Positions 26,809-36,443 are shown, numbered from the stretch's first letter. The stretch: DNA of 50,934 nucleotides from Companilactobacillus tucceti DSM 20183 (GCF_001434665.1 NZ_AZDG01000017.1:1-50934), one strand, 5' to 3'. The notes: generated from the letters alone by a model not told the origin. Program-made: numbers and translations.

Positions 26809-29448
26809 ATGAAAAATTTATCTAGTGCAGAAATAAGAAAAATGTTTTTGGATTTTTTCCAAACAAAAGGTCATACCATTGAACCTAGTGCATCTTTAGT
26901 ACCAGTCAATGATCCGACTTTACTATGGGTCAACTCTGGAGTTGCAACATTGAAGAAGTATTTCGATGGAACAGTGATTCCTAAGAACCCTAGAATTACT
27001 AATGCCCAAAAATGTATCAGAACAAACGATATTGAAAATGTTGGTAAAACTGCTCGTCATCAAACATTCTTTGAAATGCTTGGTAACTTTTCAGTCGGTG
27101 ATTATTTTAAAAAAGATGCCATTCCTTGGGCTTTTGAATTCTTAACAAGTCCTGACTGGATCGGAATGGATGTTGAAAAGCTATATGTAACTACTTATCC
27201 AAAAGATACAGAGACTCAAAAGATCTGGGCTGAAGTGGGAATCTTACCAGATCATATAATTAAAGAAGAAGATAACTTTTGGGATATTGGTGAAGGTCCT
27301 TGTGGTCCTGACTCAGAAGTATTTTATGATCGTGGACAAAGTTTTAATAACTTGTCAGAAGATGATCCTGAGAATTATCCTGGTGGAGAAAATGAGAGAT
27401 ATTTGGAAGTTTGGAATATTGTTTTCTCAGAATTAAATCATTTGCCAAATGGTAAATATGTTGAACAACCACATAAAAACATTGATACGGGGATGGGACT
27501 AGAACGTTTAGTTTCTATTATTCAAGGAACAAAAACTAACTTTGAAACTGACTTATTTAAACCTATTATCGAACAAGCTGAAGAATTAAGTGACAATCGT
27601 AAATATGGTAAAAATGATGAAGATGATGTATCATTTAAAATCATCGCTGATCATGCTAGAACTGTTTCGTTTGCTGTCGGTGACGGAGCTTTGCCTTCAA
27701 ATGAAGGACGAGGATATGTTATTAGACGTTTGATCAGACGTGCCGTTTTAAATGGAAAGAAAATCGGTATCGATGGACCATTTCTTTACAAACTAGTGCC
27801 AACAGTTGGTAAAATTATGGAAAGTTACTATCCAGAAGTTAGTCAACAACAAGAATTCATTGCTAAAACCATTCAACAAGAAGAAAAACGTTTCTCCGAT
27901 ACATTGAACGATGGTTTAACATTATTGAACGGTGTTATTGCTGAACTTCATAAAAAAGATGAAAAGATGATCGACGGAGCATCTGCTTTCAAACTTTATG
28001 ATACTTATGGTTTCCCATTGGAAATGACTCGTGAATATGCTCATGATGAAGGCTTAGATGTTGACGAAGATGGTTTCAAGGAAAATATGGAAGCTCAGAA
28101 ACAACGTGCTCGTAACGCTCGTGGTAATTTGCAATCTATGGGAATGCAAGATGAAACCTTGATGGAAATTAAGACTAAGAGTGAATTCGTTGGATATGAC
28201 CATAATGAAATTAAAGCCACATTGAAAGATATTGTTTCTGAAGATAAAGAAGTTTCGACCGTTTCTGACGGTAAAGCACAACTTGTTTTTGATAAGACAC
28301 CATTTTATGCCGAAATGGGTGGACAAGTAGCTGATATTGGTGGAATTTATGATAATAATGGTAACCAAGTTGCCGAAGTTGTCGATGTACAACATGCTCC
28401 AAATGGTCAAAATATTCATTTAGTTAATGTTTTCAATGAGTTGAAAACAGATAACGAATATGAATTGAAGATCGATGTTGATTTCCGTGAAAAAGTTCGT
28501 CATAATCACACAGCTACTCACTTATTAGATCAAGCTTTACGTGATGTCGTAGGACCAAGAACTCATCAAGCTGGATCACTAGTTGAACCTGATTATTTGA
28601 GATTTGATTTTAATAGTAATACTGCATTAACAGATGAACAAATCAGTCAATTGGAAACAATTGTCAATAAGAAAATCTGGCAAGCTATTCCTGTTAAAAC
28701 AGAAGTTCTTCCTATTGAAGAAGCTAAGAAAAAGAAGGGTGCTATCGCCTTATTTAGTGAAAAGTATGGTGATTTAGTACGTGTTGTTGAAATTGATGAT
28801 TATTCAGTTGAGTTCTGTGGTGGAACACACGCAAGAAATACATCAGAATTGGGACTATTTAAGATAACTTCTGAATCAGCCATTGGTTCTGGTATTAGAA
28901 GAGTTGAAGCAGTAACTGGTGAAGAAGCTTTCAAGTATCTCAATACACAATTACAGCTATTGCAAGAAACAGCAAGTACAATGAAAGTAAATCAATTGAA
29001 AGATGTACCTCAACGTGCAACTCAATTGATCGATGATAATAAAGCATTAAAACGTGATAATCAAAATCTTAAGACTCAACTTACTAGTCAAAAATCAAAT
29101 GAGATTTTTGATCATGTTGAAGATATCAACGGATTCAAGGTTATTGCAGATATAGTTCCAGCAGACATGTCTGCACTAAGACAATTAGCTGATAAATGGA
29201 AGAATGATAAAAATTCTGATATTTTGGTATTAGGCGCTAGTGCAGATAAGAAAGCCAGCTTAGTTGTTGCTGTAAATAAGGATGCTCAAGATAAAGGTGT
29301 AAAAGCCGGTGATGTGATCAAGAAGATTGCTAAAGAGATTCAAGGTGGCGGCGGTGGTCGTCCAGATATGGCACAAGCTGGTGGTAAAAACCCTGCTGGT
29401 TTAACAAATGCGTTACAAATGGCTAAAGATGTTATTAAATCTTATTAA
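26809..29448 (+). CDS. alaS: Alanyl-tRNA synthetase
   Basis: An 879-residue class II aminoacyl-tRNA synthetase. The aminoacylation domain (from RKMFLDFFQTKGH through WVNSGVATLKKYF and GMGLERLVSIIQG) is followed by the tRNA-recognition region, the editing domain with HNHTATHLL and CGGTHARNTSELG zinc ligands, and the C-terminal C-Ala domain with GGGGGRPDMAQAGG. The length is complete. AGGGGAG lies upstream of the ATG. Expression is controlled by the alanine T-box in the leader. It is followed after 63 nt by the ireB-ruvX operon. Confidence 0.99.
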   Translation: MKNLSSAEIRKMFLDFFQTKGHTIEPSASLVPVNDPTLLWVNSGVATLKKYFDGTVIPKNPRITNAQKCIRTNDIENVGKTARHQTFFEMLGNFSVGDYFKKDAIPWAFEFLTSPDWIGMDVEKLYVTTYPKDTETQKIWAEVGILPDHIIKEEDNFWDIGEGPCGPDSEVFYDRGQSFNNLSEDDPENYPGGENERYLEVWNIVFSELNHLPNGKYVEQPHKNIDTGMGLERLVSIIQGTKTNFETDLFKPIIEQAEELSDNRKYGKNDEDDVSFKIIADHARTVSFAVGDGALPSNEGRGYVIRRLIRRAVLNGKKIGIDGPFLYKLVPTVGKIMESYYPEVSQQQEFIAKTIQQEEKRFSDTLNDGLTLLNGVIAELHKKDEKMIDGASAFKLYDTYGFPLEMTREYAHDEGLDVDEDGFKENMEAQKQRARNARGNLQSMGMQDETLMEIKTKSEFVGYDHNEIKATLKDIVSEDKEVSTVSDGKAQLVFDKTPFYAEMGGQVADIGGIYDNNGNQVAEVVDVQHAPNGQNIHLVNVFNELKTDNEYELKIDVDFREKVRHNHTATHLLDQALRDVVGPRTHQAGSLVEPDYLRFDFNSNTALTDEQISQLETIVNKKIWQAIPVKTEVLPIEEAKKKKGAIALFSEKYGDLVRVVEIDDYSVEFCGGTHARNTSELGLFKITSESAIGSGIRRVEAVTGEEAFKYLNTQLQLLQETASTMKVNQLKDVPQRATQLIDDNKALKRDNQNLKTQLTSQKSNEIFDHVEDINGFKVIADIVPADMSALRQLADKWKNDKNSDILVLGASADKKASLVVAVNKDAQDKGVKAGDVIKKIAKEIQGGGGGRPDMAQAGGKNPAGLTNALQMAKDVIKSY

Positions 29449-29511
29449 AGTGGGCTATAATTGAAGTAAGATTTTTTCAGCCATTTAAATAATGTTATAT
29501 GGAGGTTTGCC

Positions 29512-29769
29512 ATGAGTTCACTTGATAAAACAATGAGTTTTGACTTTAATGAGAATAAAGGCAAAGATGTAAAAGATACTCTTCAAAGTGTCTACCAATC
29601 TTTAGAAGAAAAGGGATATAATCCTATAAATCAAATAGTCGGATACTTGTTATCAGGGGATCCAGCTTATATTCCAAGACATAATGATGCTAGAAATCTA
29701 ATTTTAAAGCATGAAAGGGACGAGATAATCGAAGAACTAGTTAAAAGTTATCTCGGTCAAAGTAAATAA
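29512..29769 (+). CDS. IreB family regulatory phosphoprotein (UPF0297/YrzL)
   Basis: An 85-residue small protein of the UPF0297 family. In Enterococcus faecalis the homologue IreB is a substrate of the PASTA kinase IreK and affects cephalosporin tolerance. The N-terminus [14 protein letters not shown] contains Thr6 and Ser8 in the region where IreB is phosphorylated (inference by position), and the remainder ([30 protein letters not shown]) is the conserved family core. ATATGGAGG precedes the ATG. Its stop codon overlaps the ruvX start by one base, the usual ireB-ruvX-DUF1292 order of Firmicutes. Confidence 0.95.
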   Translation: MSSLDKTMSFDFNENKGKDVKDTLQSVYQSLEEKGYNPINQIVGYLLSGDPAYIPRHNDARNLILKHERDEIIEELVKSYLGQSK

Positions 29770-30203
29770 TGCGGTTATTAGGATTAGATGTTGGCTCAAA
29801 AACTGTCGGAGTGGCTGCTAGTGACTTATTGGGCTGGACAGCTCAAGGTGTAGAAATTATTCGTATCAATGAAGATGATGGGGAATTTGGCTTAGATAGA
29901 TTGTCAGAAATTATTAAAGATAAACAGGCGACAGGAATTGTCATCGGCTTACCTAAAAATATGAATAATACTGAAGGACCAAGGGTTGAAAAATCTCGTG
30001 AGTACGGCGATATGGTAAAAGAAAGATTTAATTTACCAGTTGATTTTATTGACGAAAGGTTAACAACCGTTCAAGCTGAACGCATGTTGGTCGATGAAGC
30101 TAATGTCTCACGTAAAAAACGTAAAAAAGTTATTGATAAAATTGCAGCTGAAATGATTTTACAAAATTATTTAGATGCGAAAGGTAAATTAACACGAAAA
30201 TAG
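29769..30203 (+). CDS. ruvX: Holliday junction resolvase-like RNase RuvX (YqgF)
   Basis: A 144-residue RNase H-fold nuclease of the YqgF family, implicated in pre-16S rRNA maturation and proposed as an alternative junction resolvase. The first acidic motif lies in [13 protein letters not shown], the second at [14 protein letters not shown], and the third near the C-terminus in [13 protein letters not shown]. Length is typical (about 138-150). ATG overlaps the preceding stop codon by one base, showing translational coupling. DUF1292 follows after 8 nt. Confidence 0.96.
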   Translation: MRLLGLDVGSKTVGVAASDLLGWTAQGVEIIRINEDDGEFGLDRLSEIIKDKQATGIVIGLPKNMNNTEGPRVEKSREYGDMVKERFNLPVDFIDERLTTVQAERMLVDEANVSRKKRKKVIDKIAAEMILQNYLDAKGKLTRK

Positions 30204-30211
30204 GTGAAAAT

Positions 30212-30520
30212 ATGAGTGAAAATCCACAGTCACCAAAAGATTTGGATGAAGTAATTTTAAGTGATGATAAAGGAAACAAGGAAGTTTACAAGATCCTCTT
30301 TACTTTTGATTCAGAAGATTACGGTAAATCATATGTCTTCTTGTATCCTAAAAATGCAGAAGATTCAGATGAAATTGAAGTACAAGCTTTCTCATTTACA
30401 CCCGATGAAAATGGGGATGTTGATGCAGGAGAATTAAATCCTATTGAAGATGAACAAGAATGGGATATGGTTCAAGAAGTGCTTAATACTTTCACTGAAG
30501 ACGACGAACAAGGTGAATAA
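30212..30520 (+). CDS. DUF1292 family protein (YrzB)
   Basis: A 102-residue acidic protein of the DUF1292 family; no molecular function is established. Conserved elements are the IL..DDKGNKEVYKILFTFDSEDYGKSYV-like start and the C-terminal EEWDMVQEVLNTF-type helix. It is almost always the third gene after ireB and ruvX, as here. The protein is strongly acidic (many Asp/Glu), with no membrane segment. A G+C-rich hairpin follows its stop codon. Confidence 0.93.
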   Translation: MSENPQSPKDLDEVILSDDKGNKEVYKILFTFDSEDYGKSYVFLYPKNAEDSDEIEVQAFSFTPDENGDVDAGELNPIEDEQEWDMVQEVLNTFTEDDEQGE

Positions 30521-30529
30521 CTGATAAAG

Positions 30530-30564
30530 GCGGGACAAGAGTGAATTTTTATCTCTTGTCCCGC
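30530..30564 (+). terminator. Strong hairpin, possible terminator after the DUF1292 gene
   Basis: A 12-bp perfect stem GCGGGACAAGAG / CTCTTGTCCCGC with an 11-nt loop. Only a weak T tract (ATTTATG) follows, so termination may be partial. Confidence 0.55.
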
Positions 30565-30606
30565 ATTTATGCAAAACTTGAGTGATACAGAATCAAAGGG
30601 GATATA

Positions 30607-31149
30607 ATGCTGAGTCTTTTAATTGTTTTATGTTTAGTCTATGGCTTCTACGTCGGAGCACGACGCGGCTTGATGATGCAAGCTTTTTATACAGTTGGAT
30701 ATACAATATTCTTTGGAATAGCATGGGTATCAGCTAGAGCTTTAGGACCAAAATTTGAAATGTTAATACCATATCCTTCCGCCAATCTAGGAAGTGAATT
30801 TGCATTCTTTTCTACAAAAGTTGGAATGGAATTAGACGACGCATTTTATCGTGCATTTGCCTTTCTTTTCGTATGCTTTGTTGGATGGATCATCATGAGA
30901 TTTATTGGATTATACTTTAAACGTTTAACGTATTTTCCAATGTATAATGATGTAAATCTTTTAAGTGGAGGAATACTAGGACTAGTAGTCAACTATGTAA
31001 TGGTCTTTTTGATACTTTTGATTATGGCCATGATCCCGGTTGCTGGTATTCAAAATGCATTGCAACATTCATTTGTTGCATCGGCAATGATCAGAAGTAC
31101 TCCAATATTGACTCACGCGTTAACAACGCTTTTGATAAGTGGTTTATAA
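30607..31149 (+). CDS. CvpA family membrane protein
   Basis: A 180-residue membrane protein of the CvpA family with four predicted transmembrane segments. These lie near residues 1-12, 20-45, 75-95 and 115-145, and GARRGLMMQAFYTVGY follows the first. The family is named after a colicin V production factor of Escherichia coli, but its role in Gram-positive bacteria is unclear; envelope stress and cell-wall functions are suggested. AAAGGGGA precedes the ATG. Position directly before mutS2 is conserved in lactobacilli and bacilli. Confidence 0.9.
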   Translation: MLSLLIVLCLVYGFYVGARRGLMMQAFYTVGYTIFFGIAWVSARALGPKFEMLIPYPSANLGSEFAFFSTKVGMELDDAFYRAFAFLFVCFVGWIIMRFIGLYFKRLTYFPMYNDVNLLSGGILGLVVNYVMVFLILLIMAMIPVAGIQNALQHSFVASAMIRSTPILTHALTTLLISGL

Positions 31150-31151
31150 AA

Positions 31152-31188
31152 AATAAGGCTGGGACAATTATATTGTTTCAGTCTTATT
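31152..31188 (+). terminator. Hairpin between cvpA-type gene and mutS2
   Basis: AATAAGGCTGGGACA (31152-31166) can form 15 pairs with TGTTTCAGTCTTATT (31174-31188), three of them G-U, around a 7-nt loop. Only a few T follow, so it may be a weak terminator or an RNA-stability structure upstream of mutS2. Confidence 0.5.
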
Positions 31189-31205
31189 TGTTAAGAGGAG
31201 ATTAA

Positions 31206-33560
31206 ATGAATAATAAAGCATTAAATGTTTTAGAATTTGACAAGATAAAAGCTGAAATAGGGAAGTTTCTTATTACCTCTCGTGGACATGCATTATTGAA
31301 AAAATTAATGCCTATGTCAGTTGAATCAATTGTTCAAAGATTGATAGATCAAACGAAAGATGGAATGGATATTGTCCGTCTAAAGGGTGAAATACCTGTT
31401 AGAAAATTAGCCGATTTAAATGATCAAGCTAATCGTCTAAAAAAAGATGGTAATTTAAACGGAACAGAGCTTGCAGCAATTGGTCAAGTTCTAAAAAATA
31501 CTAGTGAATTAAAAGAATTTTTTGAAGGTCTGCATGATGATGCAATTGACCTTAGACAGTTATACGATTTGAATGATGATTTGATCGATAATCCTAGTTT
31601 GACGACTAGAATCAATAAATCTTTAGATGAAAGTGGTCGTGTTTTAAATGCTGCTTCACCTGATTTGAAATACATTAGAGAACATATTGAGCGTTTAAAT
31701 GATCAAATAAGACATGCGATGGAACAGTTTACTCGTGGTAAAAACACGAAATATTTAACTGAATCTATCGTTACTTTACGTGATGATCGATTTGTTGTTC
31801 CAGTTAAAACTGAATACAGAGCTAAATTTGGGGGCGTCGTCCACGATCAAAGTGCCAGTGGACAAACTCTTTACATTGAACCTCAAGCGGTTGTAGGTCT
31901 TAATAATCAGCTTCATGATGATCAAACATCTGAAAAACTTGAAGAGATAAGAATCTTAAATGAACTATCTGATTTAGTACGGCCAGAAATTGACGATATT
32001 GTTAAGAATAACGATGTTTTAGCACAGTTTGATCTAATTAATGCTAAGGCTAAGTATGCTAAAGAGATCAAAGGTACTGAGCCATTGATTTCAAAAGAAA
32101 GAGTTGTCGATCTTAAAGATGCCAAACATCCTTTAATTGACCCTAAACGAGTAGTAGCAAACGATATTAAAATTGGTGACGATTATCAAACAATGTTGAT
32201 AACTGGTCCTAATACTGGTGGTAAAACTATTACCATGAAAACGTTGGGATTGATTCAAGCAATGGCACAAGCTGGATTATTTATTCCAGCCCACGAAGAA
32301 AGTGAAGTCGCTGTTTTCGATGAAATTTTTGTTGATATTGGTGATGAACAATCAATTGAACAAAACTTAAGTACATTTTCATCACATATGGATAATATTA
32401 TTAATATTATTCATAAAGTTTCTCAAAATAGTTTAGTTTTAATTGATGAATTAGGTGCTGGTACTGATCCTCAAGAAGGAGCTTCAATAGCCATTGCGAT
32501 TTTAGAGAAACTTGCTAAATCAAATTGTATGATCATGGCTACAACACATTATCCAGAATTGAAGATCTTTGCTTATAATACAAAGGATACTATTAATGCC
32601 AGTATGGAATTTGACGATAAGTCTCTTAAACCAACATACCGTCTTTTGATCGGTATTCCAGGTGCAAGTAATGCCTTTAATATTGCTGGCAGACTTGGTA
32701 TGGATCGTGATGTTGTTGAACGTGGTGAATCCTTAATGAGTGGGGAAAGCCAAGATTTAAATAATATGATTACTGATCTTGAGAATCGTCGTAAGGAATT
32801 TGAAAAGAAAAATCAAGAACTTGATACGCAATTAGCCAAGAATAAAGAGATTCAAGATGACTATGAGAAGAAACAAGTAGCTTTAGCAAATTCTAAAGAT
32901 AGTGAAATTCAAGCTGCAAAAGTACGTGCTAATCAAATTGTGGCTAAAGCTAAAGGTAAGTCAGACAAGATCATCGATCATTTGCGCGAAATGGAGCGTA
33001 AAGGTGTTGCTGTTAAAGAGGATCAATTGATCAGTGCCAAAACAGAGTTGAAGAATCTTCATCAAGATGAGACCGTTAAAAAGAATCGTGTTCTACGTAG
33101 AAATAAACGTAAACAGGCTCTAAAGGTTGGCGATGAAGTAAAGGCTATACCTTATGGTCAAATTGGTACTATCGTAAGAAAAAATCGTAATGATGAGTAT
33201 GAAGTTCAACTTGGAATTTTGAAAATGAAATTCAAGAGTGATGATCTTGAGAAAGTACAATCTTCTAAGGATAACGATGAACCTAAACCAACTATGGTGA
33301 GAAGAACTAAGAGTACAGGTCTTTCAAGTAAATTAGATCTTCGTGGTAAACGTTATGAAGAGGCTATGACAGAATTAGATAGTTATATTGATGAAGCTCT
33401 ATTAGCAGGTTATAATCAAGTTACTATCGTTCATGGATTTGGTACGGGAGTAATTAGAAAAGGTGTTACTAAATATTTGCAAGGTAATCCGAGAGTTAAG
33501 TCATTTGGATATGCGCCTGCAAGTTCTGGTGGTTCGGGAGCAACAATTGTAGATTTATAG
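31206..33560 (+). CDS. mutS2: Endonuclease MutS2 / ribosome rescue factor
   Basis: A 784-residue MutS-family ATPase without a mismatch-binding domain. Walker A GPNTGGKT begins at residue 334, with Walker B LIDELGAGTDPQEG and TTHYPELK downstream. A long coiled coil (about 515-625) leads to a KOW-like segment and a C-terminal Smr nuclease domain with LDLRGKRYEEA and HGFGTGVIRKG. MutS2 suppresses recombination and, in Bacillus, rescues collided ribosomes (recent literature, from memory). GAGGAG precedes the ATG. It is followed by trxA, the order seen in Bacillus and lactobacilli. Confidence 0.97.
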   Translation: MNNKALNVLEFDKIKAEIGKFLITSRGHALLKKLMPMSVESIVQRLIDQTKDGMDIVRLKGEIPVRKLADLNDQANRLKKDGNLNGTELAAIGQVLKNTSELKEFFEGLHDDAIDLRQLYDLNDDLIDNPSLTTRINKSLDESGRVLNAASPDLKYIREHIERLNDQIRHAMEQFTRGKNTKYLTESIVTLRDDRFVVPVKTEYRAKFGGVVHDQSASGQTLYIEPQAVVGLNNQLHDDQTSEKLEEIRILNELSDLVRPEIDDIVKNNDVLAQFDLINAKAKYAKEIKGTEPLISKERVVDLKDAKHPLIDPKRVVANDIKIGDDYQTMLITGPNTGGKTITMKTLGLIQAMAQAGLFIPAHEESEVAVFDEIFVDIGDEQSIEQNLSTFSSHMDNIINIIHKVSQNSLVLIDELGAGTDPQEGASIAIAILEKLAKSNCMIMATTHYPELKIFAYNTKDTINASMEFDDKSLKPTYRLLIGIPGASNAFNIAGRLGMDRDVVERGESLMSGESQDLNNMITDLENRRKEFEKKNQELDTQLAKNKEIQDDYEKKQVALANSKDSEIQAAKVRANQIVAKAKGKSDKIIDHLREMERKGVAVKEDQLISAKTELKNLHQDETVKKNRVLRRNKRKQALKVGDEVKAIPYGQIGTIVRKNRNDEYEVQLGILKMKFKSDDLEKVQSSKDNDEPKPTMVRRTKSTGLSSKLDLRGKRYEEAMTELDSYIDEALLAGYNQVTIVHGFGTGVIRKGVTKYLQGNPRVKSFGYAPASSGGSGATIVDL

Positions 33561-33638
33561 TTTTTTTGAAACAAAATGTTTCCTTGAATTACCTGAAAGT
33601 GATACCTTAATAACAGTGATTTAAAAAGGAGTGATTTC

Positions 33639-33950
33639 ATGGTTGATGAAGTAACAGATGCAAATTACCAAGATGAAACCAAAGACGGAGTTGTATTGAC
33701 AGACTTTTGGGCAACATGGTGTGGTCCATGTCGTATGCAATCACCTGTAATTGAGGAATTATCAGAGGAAAATGATGCAGTTAAGTTCACTAAGATGGAC
33801 GTAGACGCTAATCCTAAAACACCAGAATCTTATGGAATTATGGCTATTCCAACATTAGTTATCAAAAAAGATGGCGAAGTTGTTGAAAAGATAACTGGAT
33901 TCCACAGTAAAGCTCAATTAGCTAAGATCTTGGATGGTTACACAGATTAG
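33639..33950 (+). CDS. trxA: Thioredoxin
   Basis: A 103-residue cytoplasmic disulphide reductase with the canonical WATWCGPC active site (Cys28 and Cys31) and the cis-proline motif MAIPTLV. Length is standard. AAAGGAGTG precedes the ATG. It ends in a strong terminator. It is located directly downstream of mutS2, as in many Firmicutes. Confidence 0.97.
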   Translation: MVDEVTDANYQDETKDGVVLTDFWATWCGPCRMQSPVIEELSEENDAVKFTKMDVDANPKTPESYGIMAIPTLVIKKDGEVVEKITGFHSKAQLAKILDGYTD

Positions 33951-33960
33951 TATTAAAAAT

Positions 33961-34004
33961 AAAGAGCTTTCGCGTTTGTATAATTCAATGCGAAAGCTCT
34001 TTTT
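33961..34004 (+). terminator. Intrinsic terminator after trxA
   Basis: A 13-bp stem AAAGAGCTTTCGC / GCGAAAGCTCTTT with a loop of 16 nt and a run of T to 34004. It ends the cvpA-mutS2-trxA region. Confidence 0.9.
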
Positions 34005-34077
34005 ATATAGTTTATTAATAATAAATAGTCTTTCATAATATATTATGAAAACGCTATTGTGAATATTTTGGAATGCG

Positions 34078-34105
34078 TTGACTTTGATAGGATACGTATT
34101 AAATA
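34078..34105 (+). promoter_or_regulatory. Probable promoter of the unknown gene at 34143
   Basis: TTGACT (34078-34083), 16-bp spacer, TAAATA (34100-34105). Upstream, TGAAAACGCTATTG (34046-34059) matches 12 of 14 positions of the cre consensus TGWNANCGNTNWCA, failing only at the final CA; it is a weak candidate CcpA site. Confidence 0.45.
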
Positions 34106-34142
34106 ATGGTCCTGTAAGTATCTATAAAAGGGGTGTTAATAA

Positions 34143-34952
34143 ATGGACAAGATTGATGAAAACTTCTACTTGAATGTCGATAATGAAGCTTTAAAACAAA
34201 AAGTTATAAGTGATCTTTTTGAATGGCAAGCTAATATTCCTGCACAATTGGAACGTACACTTAAAAAACGCAATATTGAGGATAAAATTGTTTGGAAGGA
34301 CGCTGTTATTGGCCATACTAAAGACGAAAAATATTATGGTAAACGTAGTGTTCTAATGTTTTACTTTAATAATTACTATGTAATGAATGTATGGGCCGAT
34401 GTTAGTGATCCTATTAAGTTTTATATGAATGATTTTAGTGTGAAACCTAATATTGCTATTTTTGGTTATGGATTCTTGGAAGATAGAAACGTAACCTTTA
34501 CAGAAGATAACCCAGTTGAAATCGCATATAGCATTGATAAATTCTGTATCGGTGATGGTATTGGTGATCCAGCAGAAATATATGATGTTGTTTCTGATCT
34601 TATTAACAATCGTAAAGATGAAGTTAATAAAGAAGTGGAAAAAGCTATCAGCAAACGTGATGAAGATTATGGTACTTCAAAAATTGACAGTCGATTCCGT
34701 AATGTTAAAGATATTGTCAGCCAAGGGCCAATTCCTGAAGGCTTCAAATATCAAGCTCCTAAAATTTATCTTAATAGTGAAGGTATTACTGATTACAAGA
34801 AGGCATATAATGACTGTTTAGCTCAAGCATATGCTGATATGAATAGTGGAAAGTACGATGCATTGTTTAATGTCAGAGTTAATAGTCAACCTAATGATGG
34901 AAATAAGTATAATACATATTTGACTGGTGATGCAGTAAACATTTGTTATTAA
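34143..34952 (+). CDS. Protein of unknown function (269 aa)
   Basis: I do not recognise this 269-residue protein. It has no signal peptide or transmembrane segment. It is acidic overall, with an alternating beta-like central part rich in aromatic residues (KRSVLMFYFNNYYVMNVWADV). The C-terminal part (from about residue 208, KIYLNSEGITDYKKAYNDCLAQAYADM) ends with a single Cys-Tyr. AAAAGGGGTG precedes the ATG. It is monocistronic, between its own promoter and a bidirectional terminator. Codon use resembles the neighbours, giving no sign of recent transfer. Structure prediction would be the quickest way to place it. Confidence 0.8.
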   Translation: MDKIDENFYLNVDNEALKQKVISDLFEWQANIPAQLERTLKKRNIEDKIVWKDAVIGHTKDEKYYGKRSVLMFYFNNYYVMNVWADVSDPIKFYMNDFSVKPNIAIFGYGFLEDRNVTFTEDNPVEIAYSIDKFCIGDGIGDPAEIYDVVSDLINNRKDEVNKEVEKAISKRDEDYGTSKIDSRFRNVKDIVSQGPIPEGFKYQAPKIYLNSEGITDYKKAYNDCLAQAYADMNSGKYDALFNVRVNSQPNDGNKYNTYLTGDAVNICY

Positions 34953-34962
34953 TTACTAAAAT

Positions 34963-35002
34963 AAAAAAGACAGTGAAGCGTTTTTGCTTCATTGTCTTTT
35001 TT
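34963..35002. terminator. Bidirectional terminator between convergent genes
   Basis: An A-run, stem AGACAGTGAAGC / GCTTCATTGTCT (one G-U), a short T-rich loop, and a T-run. A/T symmetry means it can terminate both the 34143 gene (plus) and yslB (minus). Confidence 0.9.
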
Positions 35003-35012
35003 GATGTAAACT

Positions 35013-35501
35013 TTAGTTTCGATCGATTTTAATTGTAATCGAAACACTTTGAGCTTTACTGTTAGTTGTATAAGTTCCCAAACAATAAGCGTCTATCGTT
35101 TTTTCCACAGTCTCAGCAATTACTCCTGTCTCAAGTGAGAATTCAGGATCATCATTGTTCAAATTAAAACGTTGTTCGACTTCAGGTCCATTTAAAGTAT
35201 ATTGATAGCTGGTCTTTGTTTGTTTAGAGATTTTTAAGTTACCAAAACCAGCTTTAGTGAATAAATCAGGAAGACTTTGCATATCTAAAACTAAATTTCT
35301 ACTGAGATTTTTACCAGCCCAATAGAGCATTTCTACAGAATCTTTTTTCAATAGATCTGAAAGAACAAAGTCACGGAGAACTGAGACTGCAAAATAATCT
35401 TCGGTTAACTTTTCGTCGTCGCCATTTTCGTTTTCTTTGAGAACATCAGGGATGTCGTATTCAGTTAACTTTGTATCTGTTTTTTTTGATTTTGCGGCCA
35501 T
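35013..35501 (-). CDS. DUF2507 family protein, YslB-like
   Basis: A 162-residue cytoplasmic protein of the DUF2507/YslB family. The conserved block LRDFVLSDLLKKDSVEMLYWAGKNLSR (about residues 46-72) identifies it; the rest is a V4R-like fold by resemblance. Function is not established. In Bacillus yslB precedes racE, the glutamate racemase gene, in the same direction. Here it is divergent from murI, sharing a 139-nt intergenic region. AAAAGGAG precedes the ATG on the minus strand. The first 30 residues are low-complexity and charged. Confidence 0.88.
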   Translation of the reverse strand: MAAKSKKTDTKLTEYDIPDVLKENENGDDEKLTEDYFAVSVLRDFVLSDLLKKDSVEMLYWAGKNLSRNLVLDMQSLPDLFTKAGFGNLKISKQTKTSYQYTLNGPEVEQRFNLNNDDPEFSLETGVIAETVEKTIDAYCLGTYTTNSKAQSVSITIKIDRN

Positions 35502-35640
35502 TATTTTAACTCCTTTTTTTAGACAATTTATTATATCATTAGGATAGTCGCTTTTTAAGTGATTGTAACAGATAGACCAAATTATTTGAGTAAATATACA
35601 ATTAAATCATTAAAGTGAAAATAAATTATAGAGGTGTATT

Positions 35641-36441
35641 ATGAGCGACAACAGACCAATAGGATTATTAGATTCAGGTTTAGGTGGCTTAACTGTAACT
35701 AAAGAAGTTATTCGTCAATTACCAGATGAAGATATTGTTTTTATCGGAGACGAAGCGAGAATGCCTTATGGTATTAAGACTAAAGAAGAAATCATTAATT
35801 GTACAAGACAATTAGTTCAATACTTAATAAGTCAAAATGTTAAAGCCATAATTTACGCTTGCAATACGGCCACTGCTAACGCTTTACCTGCCCTAAGAAA
35901 AGAATTTTCGATTCCAATGATTGGTGTAATTGAGCCAGGAGCTATTTCTGCCACTCAAGTTACCAAAACTAAAAATGTTGGTGTTATTGGTACTGAAGCC
36001 ACAATTAAGGCTAAGAGCTACAGTACAGCGATTGAGAGCTTAGATAATGAAATCAACGTCTTAGGAATCGCTGCCCAAGATTTTGTTACTATCGTTGAAA
36101 AAGATGCTATTAATACAGATATGGCTAAAGATAATATTGCTAAAACGCTAAGTCCTTATAAAGATAGTGATTACGATACATTAGTTTTAGGATGTACACA
36201 TTTTCCAATGTTGAGAAATCAGATTCAAAAATTTTTACCAAATGTAAAATTGGTTGACTCAGGTATCGCCACTGTTACGATCACCAAAAAATTCTTAAAA
36301 GAAAATGGAATGCTCACAGATACTAAGGGATCTAAAATTGAATTACATGCAACAGGAAATATAGATGATTTTAAACGCCTTGCAAAACGCTGGTTAGAAG
36401 TGGATATTGATGAAATAAGTTTAGTAAATGTGGAGAAATAA
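35641..36441 (+). CDS. murI: Glutamate racemase
   Basis: A 266-residue cofactor-independent racemase that supplies D-glutamate for peptidoglycan. The two catalytic cysteines are Cys74 in YACNTATANAL and Cys185 in LGCTHFPML, and the N-terminal acid is in LLDSGLGGLTV (Asp11). Length is standard. GAGGTG precedes the ATG. It overlaps nothing and is 2 nt before rdgB, a pairing conserved in lactobacilli and bacilli. Confidence 0.98.
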   Translation: MSDNRPIGLLDSGLGGLTVTKEVIRQLPDEDIVFIGDEARMPYGIKTKEEIINCTRQLVQYLISQNVKAIIYACNTATANALPALRKEFSIPMIGVIEPGAISATQVTKTKNVGVIGTEATIKAKSYSTAIESLDNEINVLGIAAQDFVTIVEKDAINTDMAKDNIAKTLSPYKDSDYDTLVLGCTHFPMLRNQIQKFLPNVKLVDSGIATVTITKKFLKENGMLTDTKGSKIELHATGNIDDFKRLAKRWLEVDIDEISLVNVEK

Positions 36442-36443
36442 CA

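Noticed and set aside
34516-34821. A 101-residue plus-strand frame inside the 34143 gene
   Set aside because: Different frame of a gene with a better ribosome-binding site and promoter; the translation is a low-complexity Lys/Ile/Met string.
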